A stretch of DNA of 64,000 nucleotides from Ceratodon purpureus (GCA_014871385.1 CM026426.1:50021263-50085262); one strand, 5' to 3'. Shown: positions 35,100-49,059, numbered from the stretch's first letter. The notes: generated from the letters alone by a model not told the origin. Made by a program: numbers and translations.

Positions 35100-38000
35100 A
35101 TCTTGGTAGGCGCTTGGAACCTTCTTTTGGAACGTCACTTGAATTTGAGGACCTCGACGAGGATCTGGAACTGGCTTGGGACATGCGGAAAATTCTTGTT
35201 GTTGAGTGCATTTGGGCAGAGAGTCGATTTCTATCACTAGAAACTTGCCGCTAGCCGTTTGTAGGCCATAAAAGAAGGGGTTCTGGCGGATTTATGATCT
35301 AAGAGACAAGCTATGGAGAGGTATATAGGATGGGTGCAACGTGAAGAGCATAATGTAGAACCAACACAAGTAGAGGTACTTGGCCAACTGAGTTTGCTAG
35401 GTAGTAGAGCTAAGCAGGTGGGTGAATTCGTCAATATGGAGGTTGACAATGACATCTCCTCTTCGGATGGGAGGACAAATGAGAGCCGACTCAAAGAGGG
35501 AAGGCACTTTAAAAAAAGAAATAGGGTGAGCAACCATCACAATTGAGCTGGCATCCCTTGGAGATATCAAGATATGAAGAAGACAACATTTATCAAGAGG
35601 ATCTTCTATACTCCAATAGACAACCACTACCTTTTCCACGAAGAGAGGCGCACCACACAAGAAGCCTTTGTGGAGCCGACTCAGCGGTCAAGCCAATTCA
35701 GTAGAAAGACCAACTTAGAAGCAGAGCTGACCGACAACCTCAATACGCCTTCCAACAACGCCAAAGAGACAGCCAACAACATTCCGAAACCTTTGGCAGA
35801 AGTTTGATGACACGAAGAGCTTACCAATTCCAGAGCATGGCCAATGTATCTAAGCAGAGGACGAGTCTAACATGAACATACACTTCCTTAATGAGTGCTA
35901 ACTTTAACTAGAGTTGGACCAAAAGGAAGAAGAGCGGCTGGAGATGGAGGCTCTCCGAGTCAAACAGTTGGCTAAATAAGATTTAGTTAAGCAAAATTGC
36001 ATGGATCAGGCGCAAACACAGTGCAAGACAGAGGCCAGAAAGTATTTCAAATACTAGGAAGCTATGCACCATGCTGCATCAAGATGATCAGCTACTCTAC
36101 GGCAATTGCAGGAGGAGTAGCAAAGGGTTGCTCAACAATAAGCAGTTTTACATGAGTGGGACTTCACCATAATTCTCAAGAACGTAGCTCATCAGCCGGC
36201 TGCCCAACATATGGAGCATGAGCAGAAAGAACATGATTAGCAAGAGCGCATACAATTGGATGAATGGTGGGAGACACAGCAAAGGAAGCGGGAGGAGGAG
36301 CGTACAAGAAGACCAGTTGTTGGGATATTCGCAAAGACGCCTCTTTTATCTACTTGCGCCCTCGAGGCGAGGGTGGACAAGAGCGTCTTAGGACCACTCT
36401 CTCCTAAATCGCCCTCCTTCACTTAATGGATTTCGGGATATGTGGACCACCTGACAGGTAACGTGTACGAGGCCCAATAGCCGACTAAGATAGCTGGATA
36501 TATCCTCAAGAAATTGGCTGAGCGAACTATCAAAGACTCAATTCCTGGTCCAACCCTCGTGTGGTGGCCCGTAGATGCTCGCTTTAATCTTGCGCACTTG
36601 TAGGCAAAAGTTTTGCAGAAGTTCTAAGGGTCAACTGAGTTGTGCCACCTGTCCCAAAAGTTGAGGCGTCTTATCGAGCCACCTTAGATGCATCTTCCCT
36701 AGTATTGCCACTTGTGCACACAAAAGATTTTACATCAGCACCTCCATGGCCACAAGCAAGTATCCAGTGGAAGCAATTATCATATAGAGCGTACAAAGAA
36801 GGAAATAACCCGGACGCGCACCTCAGGTATTTTGACAAGTGTGCATGGTTCAATCGAGAGATGGATTAAATAGCCATCATCACTTTGTTTGAAACTACCT
36901 TTGTTGATAAGGTCTAGGGATGGTTTGATGATTGGTTGGATCATCACCTATATTGCACATATAAGGAGGCTAAAGAAGCGTGCAAGTTAAGGTACAAAGA
37001 GCAAGACTCTAACGAATAGATGTACATGATGCTAAAGACCTTCAAACGTGGTGAGGGGAGAAAGTTGAAGATTATTATGAGCGGTTTATGAAAATGATCA
37101 AGTGTCTATAGATGGATGTTGGAGAAGGTTTTAAGCTCACCTACATTAAGGCATGCCTATTGAACTACCTGAAAGTGACGACAAGCGGATCTACATCCAC
37201 CACACTTATGGACCTGAAGGAGTTAGCTTGGCCCTCAGAAACTATTTGTACCGATGCTTAAGGGAAGAAACAATACTTTCACACCTGGAAGACAGAGCTA
37301 ACAATTGGTTGGTCTACCATAACCCCAACACAAGTGTAAGGAGTTGACTTTGTTTTCAAGAGGTATTGCTTAGTCAGCAAAAAATTTGGTCCTGAGATTG
37401 CTTATTGTCTCGTCAACCTAGCCAACCCAAACAGCGGACTTCCACCGCCCGAAAAAAAGCTGATTGGCGGTGTCAACAAAGTAGCTAGCCATCAGCAAGA
37501 AAGCGACATTAGACAAGCAGTCAACAAACCACCTATAGGTTATATGTACGGCAATGGTTCTGGCAGAAGCAATACTTAGTACATGTGTTTGAATACTGAC
37601 CACCAGATGTGCAATTGCCCCTTCTGATTAAATTTTCAGCAGCTTTTGGCATCTTAATAGCAAGCAACTGACACTGTGGGCATCAATAATGTCAAATTGC
37701 AGGAATTGGAAGACCTTGAGGTTCCAATTACATTGACTAAGGAAGCTCTTGTGAAAATTGGACTTCAATTAGAAGACAAGGATGTGAAGGAGCTAGAACT
37801 TAGGCTACTAAAGACACAAGCCAACTAGGAAAAGGAGGTATTCATTTGGAATGTGTTTATTGTTTTTACTAACAAGATCAACGAAGAAAATAAGATGGCT
37901 TGTCAAGCAAAAGAAGAGTATCAAAGATTTGTGACAACCAACTTGCGGACGAAGTCAGTGGAGGAACTAATTTTGGACGGTGATTGATTAGGATTTCCAG

Positions 38001-41000
38001 AATCCGATTGCATACAAGACATCTTGAAGAAAGCGCTAGATAAGGGTAGTAGGACACTCTTCTAGCCCTAGCATCAAGCTTTTGTCAAAGAAGTCAGCTG
38101 CCAATTTTTAGAGACCCCCATGATATTGTCCCTGGAACACCTATTAGAAGTTTCTCCTAACCTTACAGTGTAGGTGAAGGCTTAGGTATTCTCCAACACC
38201 ATGCCCTTGTTAATTGCGTCTGCAAACGCTGTTGAGCCATTTACATCAGCTAATAAAGGTTGATTTTGCCATAGAAACATCCCTAGGTCTAAATGGACTT
38301 GCAAATTCATCTTAAATTGGTTGTAGAAGCTGTAAATATTGATACAGGCCTTCCAGTGATTTATGTAGAGGTGGAAAATTCAACTTTGGAGAACGTGCTC
38401 CTAGATGGCATTTCTAAAGTCAGCTTGATCACCGAGGAAGAGCGCCAACGCCTTGGCTAGAAGGACTTGTCTCAAGCACCTTATCGGATGTGCATGGCTA
38501 ATAAGGCGGAGGTTGAGTCTATTGGGTTACTTTGGAATGTAAGAATCCACTTTTGTGGTATTCCATATTACATCAGCCTTACTGTTATTCACGATAAAGA
38601 GGTAAATGAGGCCTACAACATTTGGTTGGGCCAAAGTTGGCTCATTGGTGCTAAAGTGATTCATGACTGGGGTAACAAGTTGGTGACAATTTAAACGAAC
38701 GATATAGTCAAGACTATTTTCATCTATTAGCGGCAGGGGCCTTTACCAAAGCTGCCCAAAGTGTTGGTTGGTTACAACTTAGCCAAGGGACTAATTGATG
38801 AGGTGGAAACCCGACTTTTGCTCACAGAGGAAGAGTTGTTCATGGAGAGGAAAAATCACTACTCTGTCATTTATCGGTCTTAGAATCTATAGGAGCCGAC
38901 TCAGGTAGAGCCGACTCTGAGCGTGCCGACTTCAAGGCAACAACTTCTCTTACAATAAACTCCAACACTTATCTACAATGCTTTTACAAATTTATTGAAG
39001 GCGATGTGGAGGTTGATAAAACACCTTCACATGACAACTTAGAAGCCATGATGGTAGCAATTTAGAATCTAACTAAAGAGAAGCAACTCAGACGGCTCAA
39101 CTTGAGGACTGTAGAAGCCCCCAAAAATGTGAAGATTAGTGTACAACAAGAGCCAACTTTGGCCCAAGCACTTGAAGCTTTGCTCAGGGACTACACCAAA
39201 ACTTTTGCTTGGACGTACAAGGATTTGAAGGGCATTTGCCACTAGTGGTCCAACATTAGATTATGCTGGAGAAAGATGTACCTGCCATCCACCACGCCAA
39301 ATATAAGATGAACCCCAACTACACCTGCATTGTAAAATAGGACATTGACAAATAGTCAGCAGCAGGGTTTAGTGTGCCAGTCAAAAAGGCGACTTGGTTG
39401 TCCTCCATTGTTGTTGTTCCTGATGAAAATGGTCAATTATGCATTTGCATTGCTGCCGCAAAAAGATCCTTATCCCTTACTGTTCACTAAAGAATTGTTG
39501 GATGTTGTAGTTGGGTTTGCAATGTACACATTTGTGGATGGTTAGGTAGGCTACCATCAGATCATGATTGCTCTTGCGGACCAGTACAAGAAGATTTTTA
39601 CTATAAAGTAGGGTGCTTTTGTATGGCTTGTGATGCCATTTGTCCTTTCTATTGCATTGTCTATTTACCAACGAGCCGTCAACAAGGCATTTAAAAACTA
39701 CTTAGGCCACTTCATGGAGCTGTTTTTAGACAACTTTACAATCTACAATGACGTAGACAACCACTTGTAGAAACTAAAGCTTTGTATTGATTGGTTTTGG
39801 GCGGACGGCATCAATGTGATCCCAAAGAAGTGTGCATTCTTAGTGACCTTAGAAGTCATCTTGGGTCATGTGGTGTCCAAGGATGGCACGATGCTCGACC
39901 TCCTAAAAAGCATCCAAGTATTTGACGGGTTTGCTCACTTAAGCCGGATCTACATCAAGTCCTATGCCCCCATCATGGAGCCTATTACCTGGATAATGGG
40001 GAAGTCCAAGGAGTTGAAGTGGACGGACAAATGCGAATTCACTTGGCTCGACATCAAAGAGCGCTACACCAACGCCCCCATTCTAGTTGCATCAAGGTAG
40101 GATTTGGAGTTTTATGTCCATACCGATGTATCAAACATTTTTGTTGGCGCCATGTTGGCTCTGAATCAAACAAAAAAGTGTGACCACCCAATTTCTTATG
40201 CATCTCTTTTGTTGAATTGTGGAAAGACGAATTATACTACAAGTAAAAAAGAAGCACTAGCTATGGTGTACGCACTAACTAAGTATCGTCATTAACTGCA
40301 AGGCAACAAATTGGGATTTTATGTGGACCACATGACTTTAATTCACTTGATTAATAAGCCCCAAGTGTCAGGGCATATTGCAAGTTGGTTGTTGTTGTTT
40401 CAGAATTACCATTTCACAATGGGGTAGAAACTTGGCCGGAATCATGGAGCACCATATACGTTGAGCCGACTTTCAAATGGTGAGACTCCTACAAAGGTAC
40501 CCAATCAGCTTTGTGATGCAAGCGGCAGTGGTTGCAAGATGTAGTCAACTACCTGCAAACAAAAGAGCCAACTGAATCGATGACCAAGGAATAAAAATGC
40601 AAGTTACTGTTGCTAGACCTCCCATATGCACTCATTTAGAAAGTGTTGTACAAAAAGGTTTAGGATTTAGTGTTAAGTCGGGTGTTGGACTCGGTACAAG
40701 CTCAAACAATTATGAGAGAGATGCACGTCAGCTGTGCATAAGGACTCTTTTTACACAACATCACTTCCTAGAAGATTTTGGATGAGGACAATTGGTGGCT
40801 GACGTTGCAGAAGGATGTTCCTAAGTATTGTAGGGCCTACAACAAGTGCCATGAGATTAGTGGGTTGGCCAACACTAGACTTGCCCAACTAATAACCAGC
40901 TTTCTAGCAGAGCTATTTATGAAGTAGGGCCTGGATTTTGTTGCACCAATCAAACCGGTAGCAATTCAAGTTCACAATATGTACATACAGGTGGCAACCA

Positions 41001-43760
41001 ACTATGCCACATAGCGGGAGGAGGCTAAGGCACTACACACTCATACGGCGGCTGTTACTACCAAATTTCTTTGTAAACAAATTCCAACACGCTATGGCTG
41101 TTACATGTCCTTAGTTAGTGATCAGATGTCCTATTTCATCAATCAAGCCATTGAGCATTTGGAGGAGCATTTTTTGTTGCAATATCGAACATCTACAATG
41201 TACCATCCTTAGAGGAATGGACAAGCCTGTTGTAGCACAGCGGTAATGTATTCAACAAATTAGCCTAAATAACCCTTAAACGTCAAAATTGCGTGAATTT
41301 TGTTCCTTTGAGGAATCTGAAATTGTCTACTATATAAAGGAAAGAATCTAGAAAGAAAATATAAAAATAGAGACATAAACCCAAGAAATACCAAGAACAA
41401 ACATAACTCTAGGTGATTGAGAAATCTCGTATACTCCCTATAGCAGAAATTTCCACTATTTCAACGATGGAAGGTTGTATACAACCAATCACAAAGATCT
41501 AAAAGACAAATATTCTAAACTAGACACACCTACAATTACAACGTCATGATCCAATAATTAACAACTATATACAATCTAGTCTTAGAAATCTCATCATGGT
41601 TTGCCACTTCCTCAATTGATTTTCTATGATAGATCCAGTGGATTCCAAACTACCGTTCTACATTTGGTCAAATCCTCGATTCCATAACCAAGATAATAAT
41701 TCTAGGAATCAAGCTATAATACTCAAAGAGACTTGATAGTTGTTAACACGGATTTTGCCATCTAATTAGATTTCTCAAGGTTTTCTCCCTATTTCTACTT
41801 GCTCCTACTAACTACTACTCTCTTTAAGTAGTGTTTCAATGGGGGCGGTCCTCCCTTGGTATAATGTCCTACTCAAGTTATGTGCCACTCCTCTGTGAAG
41901 AGAGGAAAAGATAGAAGAAGTTTTGGGTCTATTGAACCAGCCACATCCTATTTCCACTAAGCCACGCTCAGAAGCCGATCCTTCCTCAAGAAGGATGGAA
42001 AGGCATGATCTGAACTCATACTCTCACAGTGGGTAGAATATTCTGTAATATAGTTGTTCAACAAGATTAGGAAGGAGGGACCACTCACTTTGTTCATGCA
42101 ATCAAGACTCAACTCAAGACAAGTGTGGAGTAAGACATAAGGCCTAAATTGAACACAAGAACACTTACATTGCAAAATGGTGAGAGAAACACTCAAGGTT
42201 CTCCCTTTTAAAACTACCAAGCCACGGATTCCATGATTAAAATCACCGGCCACATGGCTGCCCTGACTCTTTGCTACTCAAAAAGCCAAGAACCAAAACT
42301 AATAAAATGACAAAACACAAAGTCCATGTTCACCTAACTATGTGCCTAAAGCAACTCGCATTAAAATCTATCTAAGGATCTACTCCCTACTCTTCCCCAT
42401 CTTCAACTTGGCCTCCTTCTTCTTCTGCTTCCGCTTTTCACTACGGCTCACCTTACCATGCCCTACCAATGGAGCAAGTATAGGCGCCAACGTCAACTCG
42501 TGGCCACGTGGCCTGAGATTATCTTCACTTTGCCCACGACCTCTTTAGAATCTAAAGCCACTCGGGTGACCAATTGGCTGTCCTACGGCAAATCCGAGAC
42601 AAGTGGCAGACGTGGGGGCTCCACTTGACCACATTTCAAAAAAGGTGGCGAGGGGGCCTACTTTGCCACCATGAAGTTCAAGGGAGGCCTGGGTGGTGTG
42701 ACCTCTACTACGTGGCTGCCACCGAGCGTTCCCTATCCCAAGTGGAAAAAATCGATGATGCTTTAAGGTGCACCACCGCGACAGCGTAAACTCAGTTCAC
42801 TACAGCCACCTCTTCTCTTGTTGCGCCGGTCCACCTTCCACCTTCTTGTTGTTGGACGTTGACTCCTCTACAGCGGTTGAGGTCTACTCCTTGGTGCTTT
42901 CTTCTGCTCTAAACTCTCACGTGCGCCACTTCTAGTCTGACTGCTATGCTCCGTCTCCGCTCCCGTCGGGCTCTGCTCTTGTAGGGTTTTCTTCCTTCAA
43001 CTCCTCTGCTCCTTGCCACGGTCCAATTTTTAATTCTCTCTCTTTAAAGCGGGCAGATCCTTCCTCTGCGGCGGCAAGTGCCCCTCCTCTTCTCTTGGAA
43101 TTGAAAAGGAACCTTCTAGTTTGGAGAAGGGTACTTTAAACCCTAGCCAACTTCACCTACCCGAGTTGAGGTCCGCGAGGTAAACCTCAGACATGCCTCA
43201 TCCTGCATATCTCTTCTTTGATTCTCCTTTGCAGGTTTCCTCTAGTTCTGCCTCAATATTTCCATTTTGAAGGGAAATTCTAACATAAGAGTAATCAAGA
43301 ATTTTTAATTAATCTAACAATTTTTAGTTTTCTTTTAATCCTTTTCCTTACAACTTAACATAAGGTCTATTAATCCCTCTCAATAAGCTACTTCCTATGC
43401 CCTTTTATTCCTACTAACCTAAAAACAAACAAAAACACTAGAATCAAGGAAAGTTGTTGCACGACAAAGTCGAATCAACAAAAAATGTACTTGTTTGGCT
43501 ATTGACAAAGCTTGTCAGTGACCACAAAGCCAACTGGAATGAGCATCTATCCACAATACTAAATTGTCCTATTGGACAGCTTTTAAGGTAACCACTCTTC
43601 ACACATCCTTTCAATTAGTCAATTACTTACACCCATTGATGCCAACGGAGTACATCATTCCCACTTGACGCATTAATGGGAACATCAACTATACTACTAT
43701 GATGGTAACCGAATGCACACATAGCTGACTTGGAGCAATTCTATGTTGTTTAGACAATAA
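35100..43760 (+). mobile_element. Decayed Ty3/Gypsy LTR retrotransposon fossil
   Basis: On the plus strand, in the expected order: gag-like region (about 36.6-37.3 kb), aspartic protease-like region (about 38.3-38.7), reverse transcriptase (about 39.2-39.8), RNase H (about 39.9-40.3), and integrase with zinc-binding and core parts (from about 40.8, resuming after an insertion to about 43.75). The RNase H piece includes a recognisable TNYTTSKKEALAMVYAL motif. The order pol with integrase last identifies Ty3/Gypsy. It is broken by many (well over ten) interruptions and is old. I could not pair its LTRs with confidence, so ends are approximate and could extend to about 34.4 kb on the left and 44 kb on the right. 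Confidence 0.7.
41234..43452. mobile_element. 2.2-kb insertion within the Gypsy integrase region
   Basis: Integrase-like sequence stops at 41,233 and resumes at 43,453, and GTTGT stands on both sides (41,229-41,233 and 43,453-43,457), a possible 5-bp target duplication. The insert has no credible ORF. It holds CT-rich stretches and a GGCCACGTGGCC palindrome near 42,512. No inverted ends or TG..CA ends fit, so its class is unknown. It is younger than the fossil it interrupts. Confidence 0.5.
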
Positions 43761-43899
43761 CACTTGATTGCTGATGCCACAGGCCATTTTCGAGCCTAGT
43801 CCCATCATTTTAAACATTACTAAACTCAAGCCGTACAGCTCCTACTCTGGTGGACTGTTATTTTTCACTATAACTTCCTAACGACTGCCACGTAGTTTA

Positions 43900-44740
43900 A
43901 CCATGGGTAGTAATGAGCAAGAACCGGCATTTTTTATTACTGCCGATCTGACATCTATCGCTCTCCATCTCCATTTTTTTTTTTTTTTTTTTTTTGAGTC
44001 AAATGGTCTCCATTTCCATTTCGCTTCTTGCTCCCTTCCAACTTCCGCAATGGCAGACTCAGACCTCCATATTTTTGCCGGTTCTGGCTCCGCTCTAACA
44101 GCATTACAGAATGCGGCCAGCACTCTGGTTAGCACCGGCTCGGACACACAGAAGGGAGTTCTAATAATGGATTGTTACTTTATTGAATCATGCTCATTCA
44201 GTCCAAACACAAGCACCAATCTCTCGGTCATCCCAACCGTTTTTCCACCCTGACCAGGCTCTCCAAAAGGACCATTACGCGAGCCCTATTAAGCGCGCAC
44301 CCCTTCCATGAATTTCTTCGCAGGGAATGTGCCAGTTCAGCTCAATCTTACCCCAGCCTGCTACTCCTCACTTCTTTGGTGCCCTTATAGTTTAGGATTT
44401 CTACAGACTTTCTTTGTACCCCTGCCTCATTCGTGTCGCCTAAGTATGCAACTGCTTCACTACCACCACCACAGCCCATAGTCGTTTGAGCTCACGTCTC
44501 CACCCATTGGTATCAGCCTTTGTAAGTTAGCGTCTACCTGTGGGTGCAATGCAGCTACAGCTCCAAACTACCATTTTGCAAGGACGGGCGCCCCGCAGCA
44601 GCTGCGCGACCTTTCTTCCGAATTAGTTGCAGGAGAAAATCGCGCATTAGCTTACACAAGTAGAAAATTATGTGTCCGAATCAACAAGAAAGCGTTGGTC
44701 CTGGCAGTTGATTAACATGCGTTGACTTGGACATTATGTA
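43900..44740 (+). other. Possible LTR end with primer-binding-like site
   Basis: TTGGTATCAG at 44,508-44,517 resembles the initiator-methionine tRNA primer site used by many plant LTR elements. It directly follows ...CTCCACCCA, which could be an LTR 3' end. The 500 bp before it has promoter-like composition, and a 19-bp T run occurs at 43,977-43,995. No second LTR copy was found, so this is tentative. Confidence 0.3.
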
Positions 44741-46300
44741 CCAAATTTTTGGTAATTTTTTTTGTTGATTTGGTCACAGACCCCACCAACCAACCAAAAC
44801 AAACAAAACAAAAACAAAAAAAGTACAAAAAAAAACTCTTTTTGGGTGCTCAGAATTTTCAAGAAATAAAATGTTCAAGGCTCCCTAGATTTTCTGAGTA
44901 GTCAAATCTTGTCTACTCAGGTGACAATTGGGTTTGAACTTGTGAACTTTGCATTCAATACTCATCACTCAATCCAACCCACCATACATAAAACTTAATG
45001 AATAAATTGTGATTTTTTTCTTACATAGGTACTTACTATATGATGTTTTGGAACTCAATAGACTTTGACAGTCTTTTTGACATAATAAATTACCTAATTT
45101 CTAAAACCTTTGCACTAAGAAAAGTTGGAAAATCATGTAAGGTTTTGTGTCCGAAATTTTGTTTGTGATTTGAAGCCTTCAAACAAAAGTTACAAACAAT
45201 ATTTAGAGAGGGTATTTGAAAATATCAAAGAAGATATTCCTTGCTACTCTGCTCTCATTTTTGTCTAAAACTTTTGAATAAAGGTTAGAAATCACAAACG
45301 GATTTTTGGAGATGAAAATTTACTTGATTTTGCAGCTTTTCTTGGTTCAAAGTGTTTTGAAATTTTTTATTTTACTATGACAAAATGACCTATAAACTTT
45401 GCGTATGGTTTCTGTTTTTAAATGTAAATGATTAAGTCAACCCTCAAATGACAAAGGGGATAAAGAAAAAATCTGGTTGTTTTATAGAATGACACATATG
45501 CAACTTTGATGAAGTTTGATTTAAAAAAGAAAATGAGAAGCATTAAATTTAATAATTATTTGTACAACTAAACTTTCAAAAAGAGTTTTAAATACTCATT
45601 TTATGAATTTTAATGCTTTTGTCATTTGAATTATACCAAAATTACTAATTTTACATTTAGAGTATGAAATTTGGTATGGTTGGATAAAACTTAACATTTT
45701 ATTCTAAAATTTTAAAAGTAAAATCTTCAAAGGAAAGAACATTAGTTTCCTGATATATTGTTAGTTTCCTGATATATTGTTAGTTTCCTGATATATTAAG
45801 TTTTATAATACCAAGACAATATTGAGGTCTATGTCGTTGAAAAATTCCCTAAATAAACCTCAATATTGCAAATTAAATGTATCAATCAAAACTAAAACAC
45901 TATCTGTCCCCCCAATTTTGACAAGATAATATGACTTGAAAATGTCATTTTCTAATCATGGCTAATTGGGTTGCAACTAGAAAATGGTTGATTGATCACT
46001 TAGGGAATAGTGAGTTCCATAAATTGAATGTTTTTAAAAAATGGATTATTGTATAGAAACAAAAACAAGATGTCAAGTTTCTAGAACAACTATTCAGAGA
46101 AGAAAGAAAAGAAAGGTTTACAAATGACTAATTGTCATCCAATTAAAATGGACCTATCTGTTTGGACATCTGTGGGGTTCTTTCAAATGAAGCTAAAAGT
46201 CAGTTAGAAGGCAAAGTGTATCAAAATTCACCCTCAACAACTTTAATTTAGGGAATATCACCCTACTTTTCTCTTTTTATTGATTGTAAGAAATGATGAA
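44741..46300. other. AT-rich stretch without genes
   Basis: No credible ORF. A perfect 19-bp unit, TTAGTTTCCTGATATATTG, is repeated three times at 45,742-45,798 (last base of the third differs). Otherwise I see nothing. Confidence 0.6.
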
Positions 46301-46309
46301 AGGAGAAAT

Positions 46310-47040
46310 TAGCCATCGCTGATCGAGAGCAAGAGGAACGTACCAAGCAAAAGACAGCTCAAGCTCACCAAACCGCCCACGCACAAGCCAACAAGCTCCT
46401 CGAATCAACAAAGACCGAGTCTTGTCAACAGCTAGACGAGGCTCAGACCACACTAACTAACCTTCAAAACCGCATTGCAAACCTGGAGCTAGAATTGAAC
46501 AACACGCAGGAATAGATAGACTTATTGGCAAGGGAGAAAGCGTATGCGGAGAAGAGAGCACAAAGGTTGAAGCAACTCAACAAAGAGTACTTGACACATT
46601 AAAAGACATTAGCAACAGAGAAGGCCCCTCCCAAGATCCAGCCAACACAAGTAGAGCACGAGAAAATACGACTGGAACAGCTGGCTATTGATCAAGCTCG
46701 AGAGAATTTTGAAGTCAACAAGGTAGGATGGATTCATAGCGCCACCCACGCCATAGCTTCCAACGCCTACCGTGTCTTACATGCGCAGCCCCTGACATCA
46801 GAGGATCCTTCTACAGAATTTTGGAATCTCTGCATTGATGACGCCATGGTCGCCGTCAACTTGGAACACTCGAACAATGATTAGGAGGCCATGGAGGTAG
46901 AAAGCTATGAGGATCCAGCACCATACATTAACTTGGAAAAAGGTAAAGAGACATACCAATCACCCCAAGGATGGAATCTTCATTGCCCATAGAGATCACA
47001 TTGGCACCAAAGTCTTCACAACTCGCTTGAAGAAGAACTA
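46310..47040 (+). mobile_element. Coiled-coil, gag-like retroelement fossil
   Basis: One plus-strand frame is Ala/Gln/Glu/Lys-rich with strong heptads (ANKLLEST, LTNLQNRIANLELEL), then WIHSATHAIASNAYRVLHAQ and an acidic tail. The composition and the place behind a primer-site-like sequence suggest a gag-type protein of an LTR element. It is broken by a handful of interruptions. Assignment to a retroelement is inference. Confidence 0.4.
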
Positions 47041-47427
47041 AGGTTTAGATTTAGGGTCTTCTTTTTGCTAGATATGACCGTTGTGAACATGTATTTGGTT
47101 TACCTTGACAAGTGTAAAACTGCTAGTCTGGTTCGTAAACCTATAACACATTTGCAGTTTACAACTGAATCATGTGAAGCTTTAATGCAAAACTAGAATA
47201 AACGGGAGTGCAATGACATTGAACCAATACCTAGGGGTAGAGTATTATTTTTTTCGGTTTACACTAGGAAGAGAAATCCTTCTGTTGTGTACAATAAGGC
47301 AAAAACTCACTCGGGTAAGAGGCCACATTACTATTGCTCTTCATGCAGAAACCAATACATGTGTGTTACAAATGGTACATGTTTCCAAAAATATCATGAA
47401 AAACTTTGTCGTGGAAGGCTTGATAAT
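47041..47427 (+). pseudogene. piggyBac-type transposase C-terminal remnant
   Basis: Frame: RVFFLLDMTVVNMYLVYLDKC (the piggyBac DDE region ends in a similar LD..VVNAY block), a spacer, then a Cys/His domain KRPHYYCSSCRNQYMCV..TCFQKYHEKLC like the C-terminal zinc domain of piggyBac transposases. One TAG (47,194-47,196) interrupts it, and GTAAGT follows at 47,428. The N-terminal two thirds of the enzyme are missing, and no TTAA-flanked ends were found. Confidence 0.55.
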
Positions 47428-47757
47428 GTAAGTATTATTTTTCCTTTCATTCTTTATTTGTTAGTACGTTTTTTTCCGCAAAATGTATTGTTATTGAAAA
47501 CTGGCCAATTTATTTTCCATTATCAATTTTTCATAATTTATTTTTACTACTTTCCTATATTTTATACCTCTATTTCCAATAATTTGGATTTTGCCAATTA
47601 AAAAAAAATTTAAAAAATTGCTAAATTTATGTGCCCACAGTTTTTTTTGCACTTAGTGCAGTAGAGAAGAGGAAGGGATAGAAAATTCGGATTTTTCTAG
47701 GTGCTCACAGCCAAATCTCTTGCATAGAGGTGGAATTAGGTGCACAAGCGGGGTGCA

Positions 47758-47760
<3 letters not shown>

Positions 47761-47791
<31 letters not shown>
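47761..47791. repeat. 31-bp poly-G run
   Basis: Uninterrupted G, followed by about 290 bp of G/A-rich DNA (to about 48,080) whose Gly/Arg-rich frames are compositional. Possible G-quadruplex; length may be unreliable. Confidence 0.85.
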
Positions 47792-47792
<1 letters not shown>

Positions 47793-48110
47793 AGGGGAAG
47801 AGAGGGGAGAGAGGGGGGAGAGGGCTTTCAACTACAAGCGAGGTTTGGTCGCGGGAGGGGAGAGCTGTGTTGGAAAGCGGTATTGAGGAGTTGGACCAAG
47901 TTGCAGGCCAGGTAGAATCATGGTGGGTACGGGAGAAGGGGTCACACTCAAGTCTAGTCTGGGATTGCAGTGCGCAGTGGAAGGGGGGATGGAATGGGAG
48001 GTCGGGCCGAGGGGTGGAGATGGAGATGGGGTAGTTGTTATTGTAGGGGGGGCTAGTGTTTGGGGAGGGGATTCAGAGGCCCGGTACGGGTGCTCAAGGG
48101 CAAGCTACTA

Positions 48111-49036
48111 AGCCCTATGCTTCATCAGAAAAATCAAATTTAGCATTAATTGCAAATACAACATGGTTTTTGAAGTTTTTTTATTATTGGTTTATTTATG
48201 CGGTCAAAAATCCTGAATACAATTTGGCACACTCTGACTATAGTATACTACGGTAAGATCCTATGGTAATGTCACCAAGAAAAGCAAATAAATAAATAAA
48301 TAAAAAATTACCTCTCTCTTTTTGGATAGCAATTTTGGAGACTTTTGGGACAAAAATTGTCAAAGAGTTTTAGGGGTTAAGGCCTCCTTCCATGTGGAGA
48401 TTCGTTGGGTGGAAGGCACTAGAAGATAATTGTGTATAACTACTAAGTTGTCCTCACCTTTTCCTACGTGCAAGCAAGGCCACTAGGTGCCTATCAAACT
48501 CATCATCAATAACTGCATACACCCTTAATTTAGAGATAACAATCACATTAGTGTAGTGCAATTGTGACATTATATGAAATGCTCAATCTTTACAAATTCT
48601 TACTCTAGTATTAGTCTAGTAATATATTCAGCGTTACAATGCAGTCGAATGGGAAGTCTCAAAATCACGGCCTTTGATCCGCATCCACTTATCTTCCTAG
48701 TCGTCATCCATAGATATGTTTACCTTAGCATCCTTATGATATCAAAGGGTCTTGTTCTTATTGACAACCTAGATACAACAATCTTGCCCTTGACGAAAAA
48801 TTGTTTATTTACTGTAGCATTGAAGTTGGGGGTGCTTAACTTTCTCATTTGGACAATGCTTGACTCTTTGTTGTACTTGTGGAATTTTTGCATTCATGTA
48901 TTATTTTAGAAGTTGCACGGTATTTTATCTAAACAATATCTTTCATTTTAATGCTCTAAAAAATCCCAAAAAATATCTCAAAGATTTTGGATGTTGCAAA
49001 TTACATGCTTCTTAGGATTATTCTATTGCTCAAAGA
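48111..49036. other. Gap between G-rich tract and CACTA element
   Basis: An AAAT microsatellite lies near 48,288-48,306. A 111-codon plus frame (48,574-48,909) is hydrophobic and has no motif I know. Otherwise nothing. Confidence 0.4.
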
Positions 49037-49039
49037 TTA

Positions 49040-49054
49040 CACTACAACAAATCC
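49040..49054 (+). repeat. CACTA 5' terminus
   Basis: CACTACAACAAATCC directly preceded by TTA (49,037-49,039), the likely 3-bp target site. It agrees with the CACTACAAGAAA-type starts of plant CACTA elements. Confidence 0.8.
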
Positions 49055-49059
49055 AGCCC

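Noticed and set aside
41233-41245. TAGCACAGCGG resembles a tRNA A box
   Set aside because: No B box follows at a suitable distance and no clover-leaf can be drawn, so neither a tRNA nor a SINE is supported.
42342-42789. Frames within the 2.2-kb insertion
   Set aside because: Short, overlapping, no recognisable domain.
47720-48111. Gly/Arg-rich frames
   Set aside because: Driven by the poly-G run and G-rich flank.
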